Positions 9,502 through 18,491 are shown, counted from the stretch's first letter. The stretch: 62,884 nucleotides of DNA from Candidatus Melainabacteria bacterium (GCA_003153555.1 PLZS01000124.1:1-62884), one strand, 5' to 3'. Numbers and translations are program-made. Notes: generated by a model from the sequence alone, not told the origin.

Positions 9502-11766
9502 TTGCAAAAGACGTGTTCTAAATGCGGTGGTGAATACCCTGAAGCGACGACCCTCTGCCCTACAGATGGCTTTCCGCTCATAATGGGCGCCCCTTTATCC
9601 GCCAAGGATCTGCGAATTGGCTCTCGCTACGTTGTTGAAAGCGAGATTGCGCGTGGTGGCATGGGTGCTATTTTCAAGGCCAGGCATATTGCCATGGATC
9701 GCACGGTAGCAATCAAGTTGCTGCTGGCCGATCTTTCAACTGATTCAGAGGCGATGATGAGGTTTCAGGTCGAGGCTCGGGCCGCCAGTATTCTCAGTCA
9801 TCCAAATATCATCAAAATATTCGAGTTCGATTTTACTGATCATGGAATGCCATACCTTGTTATGGAATATTTGGAAGGTATGTCGTTGCAGTCTTTGCTT
9901 CAGACGCACCAACACATCGTCTATGAAAAAGCCCTGCCATTGTTCATTTCGATCTGCTCAGCTCTGGTTCACGCTCATAAACGAAACGTCATTCATAGAG
10001 ATTTAAAACCGAGCAACATCATGCTTGTCGAGGATGACGCGGCCAAGCCATATCCTGTGTTGGTCGATTTCGGGATCGCTAAACTTTTCACCGCGCAAGG
10101 AAAAACGGCGATGCGTTTGACGCAAACGGGCGAAGTCTTTGGTTCGCCGCTTTATATGAGTCCTGAGCAGTGCATGGGTCAAGTGATTGATTCCAGATCT
10201 GATATGTACTCGTTCGGATGTGTGATGTATGAAGCGCTAACCGGCAGCCCACCAATTCTGGGAAAGAACTTTCTTGGACTTGTCCACGCTCACTTGCATG
10301 ATCTTCCATTCTCTTTCTCCGAAGTAGCTCCTAACTTAAGCATCCCCGCTGCTTTGGAGTCCATTGTTCTGAAGACTCTTCAGAAGTCGCCGGACGATCG
10401 TTATGAGACGATGAGCGACTTGCAGGCGGACCTCGTAGCCTTGCTTGGTGAACAAACGTCAGCAAATACTCAAGGAAAAAAGCAAGGCGACAAGGGTGAT
10501 GTCTCTCGAGTTGATAGTGCTGTCTCACCACCTATAGTGCCTTCAGCTCAAGAAGAAGCTAGTATCAGAAACGAGAATGCTCAACTTGACGAGCTGCATG
10601 CCCGCGCTGAAGCTGGCGATCCCGCAGCCCAACATGATCTCGGCTGGTTTTACTACGAAGGGCAGATGTACGAGCAGGACTACAAACAAGCGTTTTATTG
10701 GTTTAGCAAAGCAGCCGCTCAACAATACACAGAATCTATTTTATGGCTCGGAACGCTCTATCGCAACGGTGAGGGTGTTGAAAAAGATTACGCTAAGGCA
10801 ATAAAGTGCTTTCGTGAAGGCGCCGATTTGGGTCATGCTGCGAGCCAATCATACCTAGCCGATATGTACGAGTTTGGCACAGGCATGGACATTGATTACG
10901 ACCAAGCACTGCTCTGGCATAAGAAGGCAGCTGGACGTGGTCATGTCATATCGATGGGCGCGCTCGGTGGATTGTATGAGCACGGGCTTGGTACCGAAAA
11001 AGATCTTAAGCAGGCTGCCCGCTGGTATCTGATGGCTGCTGAAAAAGGTCATGCCGATTCGCAGAACAAAATCGGTAGGTTCTATGCAAATGGAATCGGT
11101 GTTACTCAAAATAAAGAGGAAGCGGCCACTTGGTACATGTGTGCTGCGCAGCAAGGCAACGATGAGGCGAAAGTAAATCTAGGACATTGCTACGCTGACG
11201 GTGAAGGAGTGCCTGTTGATGAAGAGGAGGCATACAGGTGGATGAAATATGCTGGCGAAGCCGGCGACACTGAAGCGCAGAATTACGTTGCATACTGGCA
11301 CGAGCTTGGCATGATGGGCTTGTCTCAAGATTATCCGACCGCTTTCAGATGGTACACAAAATCTGCTTTGAAGAAGAATTCTTGGGCTCAGTACAAACTG
11401 GGATTTCTCTCGGAATTTGGCTACGGTGTCTCTAAAAATGAGAAGCAAGCTCATTGGTGGTATCAGTTGGCGGCTGGACAAGGGCTAAAAGAAGCTCAGT
11501 ATAGTTTGGCCTTGTGCTATCGGGACGGAATAGGAACCAGCAAGGATTCAGAGCAGTATATGCATTGGATTTTAAAGGCAGCAGCGCAAGATTACACCCT
11601 AGCGATGATAGAGTTGGGTGAGCATCATGAGCGGGTCGAGAACAACACTAAAACCGCTGCCATTTGGTATCAGAAAGCGGCTGATCTGGGCGATAAAGAC
11701 GCCGAGGCAAAATTGGTTGAATTGGGGTTGGCTTCAACCGTGGGCACCACCACCGGTGGCAACTAA
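9502..11766 (+). CDS. Zinc-ribbon Ser/Thr protein kinase with Sel1 repeats
   Basis: A 754-residue protein. Residues 5-24 form a zinc-ribbon-like segment (CSKCGG...CPTDG with C5, C8, C19). The kinase domain (about 35-300) has the Gly-rich loop ARGGMG, K72 (VAIKLL), HRDLKPSN at 165 and DFG at 188, all intact. After a short linker come about ten Sel1-type repeats (AAQHDLGWFYYEG, ESILWLGTLYRNGEG and so on) to the end. No TM segment is seen, so it is probably cytosolic. The call uses a TTG start with GGAAG about 9 nt upstream. A second kinase of the same design lies at 21.8-24.2 kb. Confidence 0.9.
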   Translation: MQKTCSKCGGEYPEATTLCPTDGFPLIMGAPLSAKDLRIGSRYVVESEIARGGMGAIFKARHIAMDRTVAIKLLLADLSTDSEAMMRFQVEARAASILSHPNIIKIFEFDFTDHGMPYLVMEYLEGMSLQSLLQTHQHIVYEKALPLFISICSALVHAHKRNVIHRDLKPSNIMLVEDDAAKPYPVLVDFGIAKLFTAQGKTAMRLTQTGEVFGSPLYMSPEQCMGQVIDSRSDMYSFGCVMYEALTGSPPILGKNFLGLVHAHLHDLPFSFSEVAPNLSIPAALESIVLKTLQKSPDDRYETMSDLQADLVALLGEQTSANTQGKKQGDKGDVSRVDSAVSPPIVPSAQEEASIRNENAQLDELHARAEAGDPAAQHDLGWFYYEGQMYEQDYKQAFYWFSKAAAQQYTESILWLGTLYRNGEGVEKDYAKAIKCFREGADLGHAASQSYLADMYEFGTGMDIDYDQALLWHKKAAGRGHVISMGALGGLYEHGLGTEKDLKQAARWYLMAAEKGHADSQNKIGRFYANGIGVTQNKEEAATWYMCAAQQGNDEAKVNLGHCYADGEGVPVDEEEAYRWMKYAGEAGDTEAQNYVAYWHELGMMGLSQDYPTAFRWYTKSALKKNSWAQYKLGFLSEFGYGVSKNEKQAHWWYQLAAGQGLKEAQYSLALCYRDGIGTSKDSEQYMHWILKAAAQDYTLAMIELGEHHERVENNTKTAAIWYQKAADLGDKDAEAKLVELGLASTVGTTTGGN

Positions 11767-11794
11767 TCCTCAAGGATTACGAAATATAACGACA

Positions 11795-11836
11795 CGAAAT
11801 GGAGCGCACAGATCTTGGGTGCTTCGATTAATTCGA
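11795..11836 (+). repeat. GGAGCGC hairpin repeat, copy 1
   Basis: CGAAATGGAGCGC is followed by a short imperfect stem (GCAC...GTGC), then GCTTCGAT and AATTCGAG. The same frame of sequence recurs at 51083, 51157 and, inverted, 51241, with related forms at 14902 and 26764. Confidence 0.65.
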
Positions 11837-11959
11837 GTTGGCGTGAATGTTGTGATGCTCGAACCGACGGTTTGAATGAGTTAATAGTCTCATCGGGCGT
11901 CAAGTAGGAATTTTTGGCGGAATTTTCTGCACCAACGTTTCCAAGGTCTGTCTACTCAC

Positions 11960-12001
11960 GAAGGTTCTAATGTTACTCAGGAAGGTTCTAATGTTACGCA
12001 G
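11960..12001 (+). repeat. 21-bp tandem duplication (two copies)
   Basis: The unit GAAGGTTCTAATGTTAC + TCAG is repeated immediately with a single base changed (TCAG to GCAG). It lies in non-coding sequence upstream of the GH15 gene. Confidence 0.8.
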
Positions 12002-12122
12002 GTGACAAATAGTAGAATTGTAGTTTCGCTGTCGAGTTCGGGTGGAATTTATCAGTTATCGGCGGTGAATTCTTATATTGGTTCACATAGTAGATCCTGC
12101 TTCGACTTCGGAGAAATAAAAA

Positions 12123-14117
12123 ATGCCACGAGATCTTCCAGTGGGAAACGGAAAAGTCCTGATCAATTTCGATAAGGACTACAGAATTCGGGACATTTAT
12201 TACCCGCATGTCGGGCAAGAAAATCAAACGATCGGTCACGTGTCTCATTTCGGTGTCTGGGTGGACGGCAAATTTGCCTGGGTTGGTCAAGGTTGGGACA
12301 TTAAGCGCCATTATGTGAAGGAAAGTCTTGTCACAGACGTTGCGCTGCATCATCCAGATCTGCAAGTTGATATCCGTATGCACGATACGGTCGACTATTT
12401 GTTCGATGTCTTCATGCGTGAAATTCATGTTACTGACACAAGCGGAAATAATCGCGAAGTCAGATTGTTCTTCCATCACGATTTCCATATCTCTGAAAAT
12501 GAAGTTGGAGATACAGCCTTTTACGATCCAAAGTCAGAATCAGTAATTCACTACAAAAAGAATCGCTGGTTTTTGATTAACACCGCTAATCCGCATTTGG
12601 TCGGGGTAGAGCAGTGGTCAATCGGCAATAAGGAAGTAAATGGATGCGAAGGCACATGGAAAGACGCTGAAGATGGCGTTCTTGCCGGCAATCCGATCGC
12701 TCAAGGTTCTGTCGACTCCACAGTTAGAATCGCTTTTAATGTCCCTGGTAAGGGCACTGAAGTCGCTCATCTCTGGCTATGTTTTGGAAAGAATTACGAA
12801 GAAGTATGCGCTCTGGATGCCACTGTGAGGCGTAAAGGTCCTGATTACTTCGTGCCGAGAAATCAAAACTATTGGCGCCTTTGGGTCAATCCTGAACACA
12901 TCGACTATATGAATTTGCCTACCAAGGTTGTCGATTTGTTCAAACGCAGTCTGCTGGTCATTCGCACACAGGTTGACGAAGGCGGCGCAATTATCGCCGC
13001 CAACGATCACGACATCGCTCAATTTGCCAGAGACACCTACTCTTATATGTGGCCTCGTGACGGCGCTCTTGTTGCGCATGCCATGTCAAAAGCGGGATAC
13101 CGTGAAGTTGCTCATAACTTCTTCCTGTTCTGCGCTGACGTGATCAAGGACGAAGGCTATTTGATGCACAAGTACAATCCCGACAAGTCTCTCGCTTCGA
13201 GCTGGCATCCCTGGATTCGCGACGGCAAGCCTGAGTTGCCAATTCAAGAAGATGAGACGGCCCTGGTGATTTGGTCTTTATGGCAGCATTTCCGCAAGTT
13301 CCGCAACGTTGAAATCATGAAGCCGTTCTACAACAAACTTGTTGTGCATGGTGCTGACTTCATGGTGAAGTTCCGGGACGAAGAGACTCATTTACCTTTA
13401 CCTTCATACGATTTGTGGGAAGAACGCTATGGCGTTCACCTGTTTACTGTGGCAAGCGTAATCGGTGGTCTATCTGCCGCCGCGCACTTTGCGCATGCAC
13501 TGGGAGAACTTGAACAACATCGGCGCTGGCAAGAAGCAGCTGACGAAGTTCAAGCAGCGTTGGTCAAGCATTTGTGGAGCGAGAAGGATAATCGGTTTTG
13601 CCGAATGGCCACGCGCACCGCAGATGGTTACAAGTTGGATATGACAGTTGATGCTGCGATGTACGGAATTTTCGCCTATGCCGGACTTCCGCCACACGAT
13701 CCCAAAGTGAAAGCAACTATGGATGCCATTCGCGAGAAACTTTGGATAAAGACTGATGTTGGTGGTTGTGCTCGATATGAGAATGACTACTATCACCAAG
13801 TTTCGCAAGACATTGCAAACGTTCCTGGCAATCCATGGTTTATTTGCACGATGTGGCTTGCTCAGTATGATATCGCTGCGGCGAGATCGCAAGATGGTTT
13901 GCGAGACGCAGTCAAAATGCTGGAGTGGGTAGCAGATCACGCGTTGCCATCTGGAGTGCTTGCTGAGCAAGTTCATCCGTATACAAATGATCCACTATCA
14001 GTTTCTCCGTTGACCTGGAGTCACGCTACGTTTGTGACGTGCATCCTGGAATACATCGAGAAACGCCGCGTTCTCATGACCGAAAACATATTCGCCCATA
14101 CGATCGCGCCAATGTAG
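12123..14117 (+). CDS. Glycoside hydrolase family 15 protein (glucoamylase/trehalase-like)
   Basis: A 664-residue protein with the two-part GH15 layout: an N-terminal beta-rich domain (DKDYRIRDIYYPHVGQEN at about 16-33) and a C-terminal (alpha/alpha)6 barrel. Barrel motifs are SYMWPRDGALVAHAM, SSWHPW, the acidic IQEDETALV near residue 376 (probable general acid), SYDLWEERYG and SPLTWSHATFV. GH15 enzymes release glucose from alpha-glucans or hydrolyse trehalose; which one cannot be decided here. There is no signal peptide, so it probably acts on intracellular glycogen, oligosaccharide or trehalose. ATG with GGAG upstream; followed by a strong terminator. Confidence 0.88.
   Translation: MPRDLPVGNGKVLINFDKDYRIRDIYYPHVGQENQTIGHVSHFGVWVDGKFAWVGQGWDIKRHYVKESLVTDVALHHPDLQVDIRMHDTVDYLFDVFMREIHVTDTSGNNREVRLFFHHDFHISENEVGDTAFYDPKSESVIHYKKNRWFLINTANPHLVGVEQWSIGNKEVNGCEGTWKDAEDGVLAGNPIAQGSVDSTVRIAFNVPGKGTEVAHLWLCFGKNYEEVCALDATVRRKGPDYFVPRNQNYWRLWVNPEHIDYMNLPTKVVDLFKRSLLVIRTQVDEGGAIIAANDHDIAQFARDTYSYMWPRDGALVAHAMSKAGYREVAHNFFLFCADVIKDEGYLMHKYNPDKSLASSWHPWIRDGKPELPIQEDETALVIWSLWQHFRKFRNVEIMKPFYNKLVVHGADFMVKFRDEETHLPLPSYDLWEERYGVHLFTVASVIGGLSAAAHFAHALGELEQHRRWQEAADEVQAALVKHLWSEKDNRFCRMATRTADGYKLDMTVDAAMYGIFAYAGLPPHDPKVKATMDAIREKLWIKTDVGGCARYENDYYHQVSQDIANVPGNPWFICTMWLAQYDIAAARSQDGLRDAVKMLEWVADHALPSGVLAEQVHPYTNDPLSVSPLTWSHATFVTCILEYIEKRRVLMTENIFAHTIAPM
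14072..14117 (+). repeat. 46-bp direct repeat, left copy (3' end of GH15 gene)
   Basis: The last codons and TAG of the GH15 gene are repeated at 14849-14894 with only a few mismatches. The shared core includes GAAAACATATTCGCCCA and ACGATCGCG. The two copies bracket the terminator and the Gly-rich gene. Confidence 0.8.
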
Positions 14118-14169
14118 TTTCTGTATCAAACGATCTTATGTCGCACTAATTCGCTAGTTCACAGTTAAA

Positions 14170-14204
14170 TAAAAGGAGTTCCTTCATACAGGAACTCCTT
14201 TTGC
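14170..14204 (+). terminator. Rho-independent-type terminator after GH15 gene
   Basis: AAAGGAGTTCC, a short loop (TTCATAC), then the complement ending CTCCTTTT. The A-rich left arm and T-rich right arm make it potentially active in both directions, serving GH15 and possibly the convergent Gly-rich gene. Confidence 0.85.
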
Positions 14205-14392
14205 TAAGCTAGATCTTCAGGTTCCGTTAGAGGGAAGCATGATGCAGCCTGCGGATTGAGGAATCTTGACAGGCACGGGCAACCTGTTTTCACATGGTTG
14301 TGTGGCTATCGCTAATCAGTAGCAACTACACATTGGGGTGCGTCGGTCTGGTACCAACCCGTTGAATGCCTGTCGCTGGTATCAACTCTTCC

Positions 14393-14788
14393 TCAATACC
14401 GAGCAGGAGTGCTTGGCCACTGGTAGTTTTTAACGGTCTGATTGCCGTCGAGAGTGGCTCGTTTCCGATCACTAGCCTGAGTAGCTGCGTCATCCGCTTG
14501 TAGATTTGAATTTGTATTTGTTTGGTCGTTAGAACCAAGATTGCCGTAGCCGTACCCTCCACGGCCGCCGCGGCCAAATCCGCCGTGGCTCTGAGGTGTC
14601 TTGCCTGCGCTTCCCTGGCCTGTTCCGGCGGACCCTGTGCCAGCGGACCCTGTGCCAGCGGAAGAAGCACTTCTGCCACCGCCTCCCCCATGTCCGCCAC
14701 CGCCACCGCCTTTAGCAGTCGCAGGGAATTGACTGGCAACGACGGAAGTCAAAAGCATCACTAGCACTAACTGGAGTTGAATTTTCAT
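14393..14788 (-). CDS. Small Gly-rich exported protein, copy 1
   Basis: A 131-residue protein: signal peptide (MKIQLQLVLVMLLTSVVASQ), a Gly/His-rich stretch, four SAGTG-type units, a GRGGRGGYGYGN segment and a polar C terminus (DRKRATLDGNQTVKNYQW). Its paralogue lies at 19078-19452 and shares the signal peptide, the GYGYGNLG core and the C terminus. TATAAT sits only 6 nt before the ATG in both, with no Shine-Dalgarno, so the mRNA is probably leaderless. An overlapping frame (14326-14739) is a shadow. Function unknown; surface or secreted structural protein is a guess. Confidence 0.75.
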   Translation of the reverse strand: MKIQLQLVLVMLLTSVVASQFPATAKGGGGGGHGGGGGRSASSAGTGSAGTGSAGTGQGSAGKTPQSHGGFGRGGRGGYGYGNLGSNDQTNTNSNLQADDAATQASDRKRATLDGNQTVKNYQWPSTPARY

Positions 14789-14802
14789 GCAGCTATTATA
14801 GC
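14789..14802 (-). promoter_or_regulatory. -10 element of Gly-rich gene copy 1 (leaderless start)
   Basis: Reading the minus strand, TATAATAGCTGC runs straight into the ATG. A start site 6-7 nt after the -10 box would fall on the A of the start codon. The upstream block CATACAAATTGTCAAG is conserved with copy 2. Confidence 0.6.
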
Positions 14803-14848
14803 ACCCTTGACAATTTGTATGCAGGGCTACGCTGAGTCCTACCCTGCG

Positions 14849-14894
14849 TCCTCATGTTCGAAAACATATTCGCCCAAACGATCGCGTCGATATA
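14849..14894 (+). repeat. 46-bp direct repeat, right copy (orphan GH15 3' end)
   Basis: CTCATGTTCGAAAACATATT and following bases match the GH15 gene end at 14072-14117, including a TAG at the same place. It is not attached to any reading frame here. Confidence 0.8.
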
Positions 14895-14901
14895 GCTAGC
14901 C

Positions 14902-14936
14902 TGGGAGCGCCGGCATCCTTGACGGCTGAAGCGAGA
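14902..14936 (+). repeat. GGAGCGC hairpin repeat, copy 2 (variant stem)
   Basis: GGGAGCGCCGGCATCCTTGA followed by CGGCTGAAGCG. The stem is GCCGGC-type, differing from copy 1, but the GGAGCGC anchor and downstream GAAGCG are kept. It abuts the orphan GH15 repeat. Confidence 0.55.
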
Positions 14937-15006
14937 ATTTAGCGCAACGAAAAATCTTTCGCTGCACTACAAATTCTAGTGCAATGATTCTCTTTAGCAA
15001 TCCTGA

Positions 15007-16650
15007 TTAGGTAGTGCCAAGTTGCAACAAGTTATGCACGCACGTCACTGCTAACGAACCGTCACCGACTGCAAAACCTACTCGTTTGGTAGTTCCTGAC
15101 CGGATGTCTCCTGCTGCAAGCACCCTTGGCATGCTTGTTTCGAGTGCACACGGAGTTCTATCCCTCAAAGGCCATAATGCCGAATTAGATGCGTCGACTC
15201 CCGTTAGCAAAAAGCCTTTATCATCCCTAGCGATTTCGCTGGGAATCCAGCTGTGAGACGGCTCTGCACCGATGAAGACAAAGACAGCTGCGGCTGGCAA
15301 TTCGAAGGTGCCTTTCTCCTTAGATTGAATCGTCAGCGATCTGATTTGCATGTCGCCATGAACTTCGGTAATCTCGGAACCTTCATGAACAGTGATGTTT
15401 TTGCATTCCAAAATTCGCGTGTATAGATATTCCGACATGCTTGGACCTAAGGTATTGCGCACAATCAAATGCACCTGGCGTCCTGGGCAACATCCAGCTA
15501 AAAACATGGCTGCTTGTCCGGCCGAGTTACCGCCCCCGATGACCGCAACGTCTTGACTGTCATGGAGCATCGCTTCGATGCTTGTGCAGGCGTAATAAAT
15601 GCCAGCCCGCTCGTATTTATAAGCGTTTGTCGCTTCGAGCTTTTTCCAGTGCACACCAGCGGCTATAAGGACAACCTTGGCTGTGACAACGGCGCCACAG
15701 TCCATCGTCACATCGATGCCTGAAGCATCTCCTTTGGATGAGAGTTGTGCCACCGCAACTGGTGCAATAAGTTGTGCGCCAAACTTCAGCATCTGCAAGA
15801 TGCCCCGAGTAGCCAACTCGGTACCCGATAGTCCGGATGGGAATCCGATGAAGTTCTCAATTTTTGATGAACCGCCAGCCTGTCCACCGGGTCCTAATTT
15901 GTCAACGACGAACGTAGACAGCCCTTCCGAGGCTGCGTAAACGGCGGCTGTGATACCTGCGGGTCCGGCGCCGACAACAAGAAGATCTACGGTACCGCTT
16001 GGGCAGTGCCTCCAAATTCCGGCACCGCGGGCGATATCTTGCAACGACGGTCGTATTAACAGAGTGCCATCGCGACACTCTACTGCCGGAAACGTATCCG
16101 GGGACCCCAACTGCGTTTGCACTCGTTTTCCGTCTTCGGTTAAAACGTCATAAAATGTAAATGGAACAAAGTTCTTGTGAAGAAACTCGCGAACTTCAGT
16201 TGTATCTCTGCATTGTGCATACCCTAGTACTTTCAGTCCCAGCTTGCCAGCTTTTTCCAGCATCAGCCTGCGCAGCTGAAAAGCGCTTAGCAACGTCTCG
16301 GACAATCGAGGCATGCGGTGCAAAACTTCACGTAGTTTTGCGTTGCTGACTCTCATCACATGAGTAGCACCTTTTGCTCTTCCACTGACGATTACCGGTC
16401 GACGGGTTAAGAGGTCAATGTCACCTGAGAATTGCCCAGGCTCGTGTACGACCAACACTGCATCTCCGTCGTGTGGGTTAAGAATTTCAAGCTGACCGGA
16501 CCTTACGACAAACATGTCGACGTCTGCCTGTCCTGCCTTGAAAATCATTTCCCCCGACTCGAAGTGTTCACAACTTGCATACGGCACCAGCAAGTCCATT
16601 TCTTCTTCCGTCAGTTTCGGAAAGGCGTTCTGCATCAATTCAACGGACAT
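15007..16650 (-). CDS. Cyclic-nucleotide-binding / thioredoxin-reductase-like fusion
   Basis: A 547-residue protein from the ATG at 16650 (MSVELMQNAF, GGAGAG 5 nt upstream; the frame is open further upstream). Residues ~1-120 are a cNMP-binding-type domain (GEMIFKAGQADVDMFVVRSG), ~135-210 a glutaredoxin-like segment (LKVLGYAQCRDTTEVREFL), and the rest an FAD/NAD(P)H reductase (LLVVGAGPAGITAAVYAASE, GPGGQAGGSSKIENFIGFP, DVAVIGGGNSAGQAA, VLAAGDIR). The redox CxxC of true thioredoxin reductases is missing: the corresponding site reads YACTSIEA. It may transfer electrons to another partner, gated by the cNMP domain; that is inference. Confidence 0.85.
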   Translation of the reverse strand: MSVELMQNAFPKLTEEEMDLLVPYASCEHFESGEMIFKAGQADVDMFVVRSGQLEILNPHDGDAVLVVHEPGQFSGDIDLLTRRPVIVSGRAKGATHVMRVSNAKLREVLHRMPRLSETLLSAFQLRRLMLEKAGKLGLKVLGYAQCRDTTEVREFLHKNFVPFTFYDVLTEDGKRVQTQLGSPDTFPAVECRDGTLLIRPSLQDIARGAGIWRHCPSGTVDLLVVGAGPAGITAAVYAASEGLSTFVVDKLGPGGQAGGSSKIENFIGFPSGLSGTELATRGILQMLKFGAQLIAPVAVAQLSSKGDASGIDVTMDCGAVVTAKVVLIAAGVHWKKLEATNAYKYERAGIYYACTSIEAMLHDSQDVAVIGGGNSAGQAAMFLAGCCPGRQVHLIVRNTLGPSMSEYLYTRILECKNITVHEGSEITEVHGDMQIRSLTIQSKEKGTFELPAAAVFVFIGAEPSHSWIPSEIARDDKGFLLTGVDASNSALWPLRDRTPCALETSMPRVLAAGDIRSGTTKRVGFAVGDGSLAVTCVHNLLQLGTT

Positions 16651-16912
16651 AACAACTCTCCAATTATCACAGCCGACTGCCGGGAGCAATCTCTTTCTAT
16701 CAAAGCCAACGCTCATGTGTTGGCGACAATGTTGAGTATATCCCTTATTAAATGACTTGTTAGTCAGTATCAAATTGGATATCAACCTAAATCCCTGGCC
16801 AGTTCAGTCTAGGAAGTATCTGTCGCAAATCGATGTTATCCTGCCGTAGAAACAGGTGGCTACAAACAGTATTTCCTAAGAATCGTAAAACTCGGATCTA
16901 TAGAACGGGGCA

Positions 16913-17305
16913 TTAAGGGTCTTTCTCAATATTAGGCAGTTTCATTTGCGATTTGGAAAATCGCGCAGACAAAAGTACGCGACCTTTATGAATGCAAACA
17001 AACTGCGCTTCTACTTCGGTTCCCAGGGTGAGTAATTTTTGCGTAGGTAAAAAACCTCGTTCAGCCTCTGAGTCAATCTTTACACCATACCCGCCTGGTT
17101 CTTCTACGATGATCCTGCATACAATAATGTCCCCAGCTCGATAGCTACGTTGGACAAGGCCCATCCGTGCGGTGCGATCATTGCGGACAGTGCTTTTGGG
17201 GGAAACCTCGCGCGTCTGATCCTCAGGCTGCTTGGAAGTCTCCACAGACTCCTCTCGTTTCCGCCTTCGGCGCGCTAATTCGTCTTCGTCGTCCGACTCT
17301 GCCAT
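16913..17305 (-). CDS. S1-domain RNA-binding-like protein
   Basis: A 130-residue protein. The first ~50 residues are strongly charged and disordered (DDEDELARRRRKREES). Residues ~55-115 resemble an S1/OB fold: GDIIVCRIIVEEPGGYGVKI, then RGFLPTQKL and EVEAQFVCIHKGRVLLSAR. S1 domains bind single-stranded RNA. It lies 62 bp downstream of the HTH/Lys-rich gene on the same strand and may be the last gene of that operon. The family call rests on pattern only. Confidence 0.65.
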   Translation of the reverse strand: MAESDDEDELARRRRKREESVETSKQPEDQTREVSPKSTVRNDRTARMGLVQRSYRAGDIIVCRIIVEEPGGYGVKIDSEAERGFLPTQKLLTLGTEVEAQFVCIHKGRVLLSARFSKSQMKLPNIEKDP

Positions 17306-17367
17306 AAGGTGTCACTCCGCGCTGATCACTGATCCATTATGACGCTACCAAACATTGGGGAATAGAT

Positions 17368-17964
17368 TCAATTGGCTGCTGCTTTGCGCTTCTTCGATGC
17401 GGCAGACTTTTTAGCTGCCGTCACTGCCTTGGGAATTCCGGATTTTTTATAAGCTGTCGCTTTTTTGGCAGCAACTAATTTCTTCACTGTACCTTTCTTT
17501 CCAGCAGCGATCACTTCCTTTTTTCGCGCTACCGTTTTTGAAGGCTGACTCTGCGATGTTGCACTACCTCCAACTAGAGCTTGCATGATTTTTTGAGCAA
17601 CGCTCAGGGTTACGTGAGCATAGTTTGTTTGCTCGTATTGCTGTATGCACTGCTTCGAAACGCCCAGCCTCGCTGCGAGATCTTCTTGATTCAAGCCTTT
17701 GCTAATGCGCGTCTTGATCAGCAATTCTGGTACTTGCTGGATAGCCTCTGCACCAGGTAATTTGATTTTGCCGGCTTTAAGAAGTTCATATTCATCAACC
17801 TGTCCGCGCAAATTACTTAATTCTGATTCTAATGACTCTCGCTGGGCTGCTCGAAGCCATGGCTGAGCCTTGCTTTCAGGAAGTCTTTCTAGTTCAAACA
17901 GCGCATCTTCAAAGTCCTTGATGCGTTTTTGTGTTACGCGCAATTGCCAATCATTCTTAATCAT
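17368..17964 (-). CDS. XRE-type HTH protein with Lys/Ala-rich histone H1-like tail
   Basis: A 198-residue protein in three parts: a helical N terminus (~1-75, RLPESKAQPWLRAAQRESLE); an XRE/Cro HTH (~82-135, LIKTRISKGLNQEDLAARLG then VSKQCIQQYEQ); and a ~60-residue tail of KK-A-A-K repeats (KKGTVKKLVAAKKATAYKK) like histone H1 tails. The tail probably binds DNA without sequence preference. Its ATG overlaps the stop of the upstream nucleotidyltransferase-like gene (ATGA), as in toxin-antitoxin operons. An antitoxin or transcriptional repressor role is inferred from this layout. Confidence 0.75.
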   Translation of the reverse strand: MIKNDWQLRVTQKRIKDFEDALFELERLPESKAQPWLRAAQRESLESELSNLRGQVDEYELLKAGKIKLPGAEAIQQVPELLIKTRISKGLNQEDLAARLGVSKQCIQQYEQTNYAHVTLSVAQKIMQALVGGSATSQSQPSKTVARKKEVIAAGKKGTVKKLVAAKKATAYKKSGIPKAVTAAKKSAASKKRKAAAN

Positions 17965-18461
17965 AGTGGTTGCCTTAAATCAATTTTGATAATGCCTTTA
18001 GGATTGTCGTCTTCGTCTTTTTGGAAGTATTCGAGATACGGAAAACCACGTTGTTCTGGAAGATACACAAAAATATCGCCGAGATATTTGGACTTTCGAT
18101 CTTCGAGAGGCTTCAATAAATCCATATCGAGCTTGTCGGTCACATCAGTAGGGTCCCATAGGCAGTCATAGTCACCAGGTTCTTCCTTTTCGGTTACGAA
18201 ACTGCCATCCAGATAGAGGGTTGTGCATCCAGCCGTCTTAAGGTTTTCGAGCAGGCGCACTAGCCCTTTAAATAGGCGCTTGCGGTGTGGTGTGGAGGAA
18301 AATCTGTTTTCGATCTCCTTCAAAGTTGCATTATATATTCCCGGTGGTAAATTGCCGCGCTGGTCGAATTGTGGTATCATCAAGACAATTGTAGGCTTGT
18401 CTTTAGGCTCTGTCAAGGTGCTTATCGCAGCCCCGTCTGCGGTTCTATCAAGAGTGAACAA
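17961..18461 (-). CDS. Nucleotidyltransferase-like protein (DUF6932-like), putative toxin
   Basis: A 166-residue frame. The start pattern MIPQFDQRGNLPPGIYNAT and the motif LDGSFVTEKEEPGDYDCLWD (GS followed by a D-x-D pair) match the minimal nucleotidyltransferase fold seen in DUF6932-type proteins. Such proteins often pair with an HTH partner, as here (4-bp ATGA overlap with the next gene). The start is uncertain: TTG at 18461, or ATG at 18380 which would begin at MIPQF; neither has a clear ribosome site. It begins about 30 bp after the ClpN-like gene, in the same frame. AMPylation or another transfer activity is inference. Confidence 0.68.
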   Translation of the reverse strand: MFTLDRTADGAAISTLTEPKDKPTIVLMIPQFDQRGNLPPGIYNATLKEIENRFSSTPHRKRLFKGLVRLLENLKTAGCTTLYLDGSFVTEKEEPGDYDCLWDPTDVTDKLDMDLLKPLEDRKSKYLGDIFVYLPEQRGFPYLEYFQKDEDDNPKGIIKIDLRQPL

Positions 18462-18491
18462 TGGCTTTGTGACTAACGCCGTCCCTGAACG

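Larger units (their letters stand above)
11767..12122. other. Intergenic, 356 bp with a hairpin repeat and a 21-bp duplication
   Basis: Contains one member of the GGAGCGC hairpin family (11795-11836) and a 21-bp unit present twice in tandem (11960-12001). A frame through the duplication is open from 11888 but has no start codon, so I call no gene. The GH15 ribosome site lies at the right end. Confidence 0.6.

Noticed and set aside
9138..9521. Two short plus-strand ORFs before the first kinase
   Set aside because: No domain, ribosome site or codon pattern; the region is expected to hold divergent promoters.
11888..12120. Open frame through the 21-bp duplication (EGSNVTQ repeated)
   Set aside because: No ATG, GTG or TTG start in frame and no ribosome site.
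14326..14739. Ala/Gln-rich minus-strand ORF overlapping Gly-rich copy 1
   Set aside because: A frame shadow of the Gly-rich gene; the same shadow appears at 18987-19403 over copy 2.
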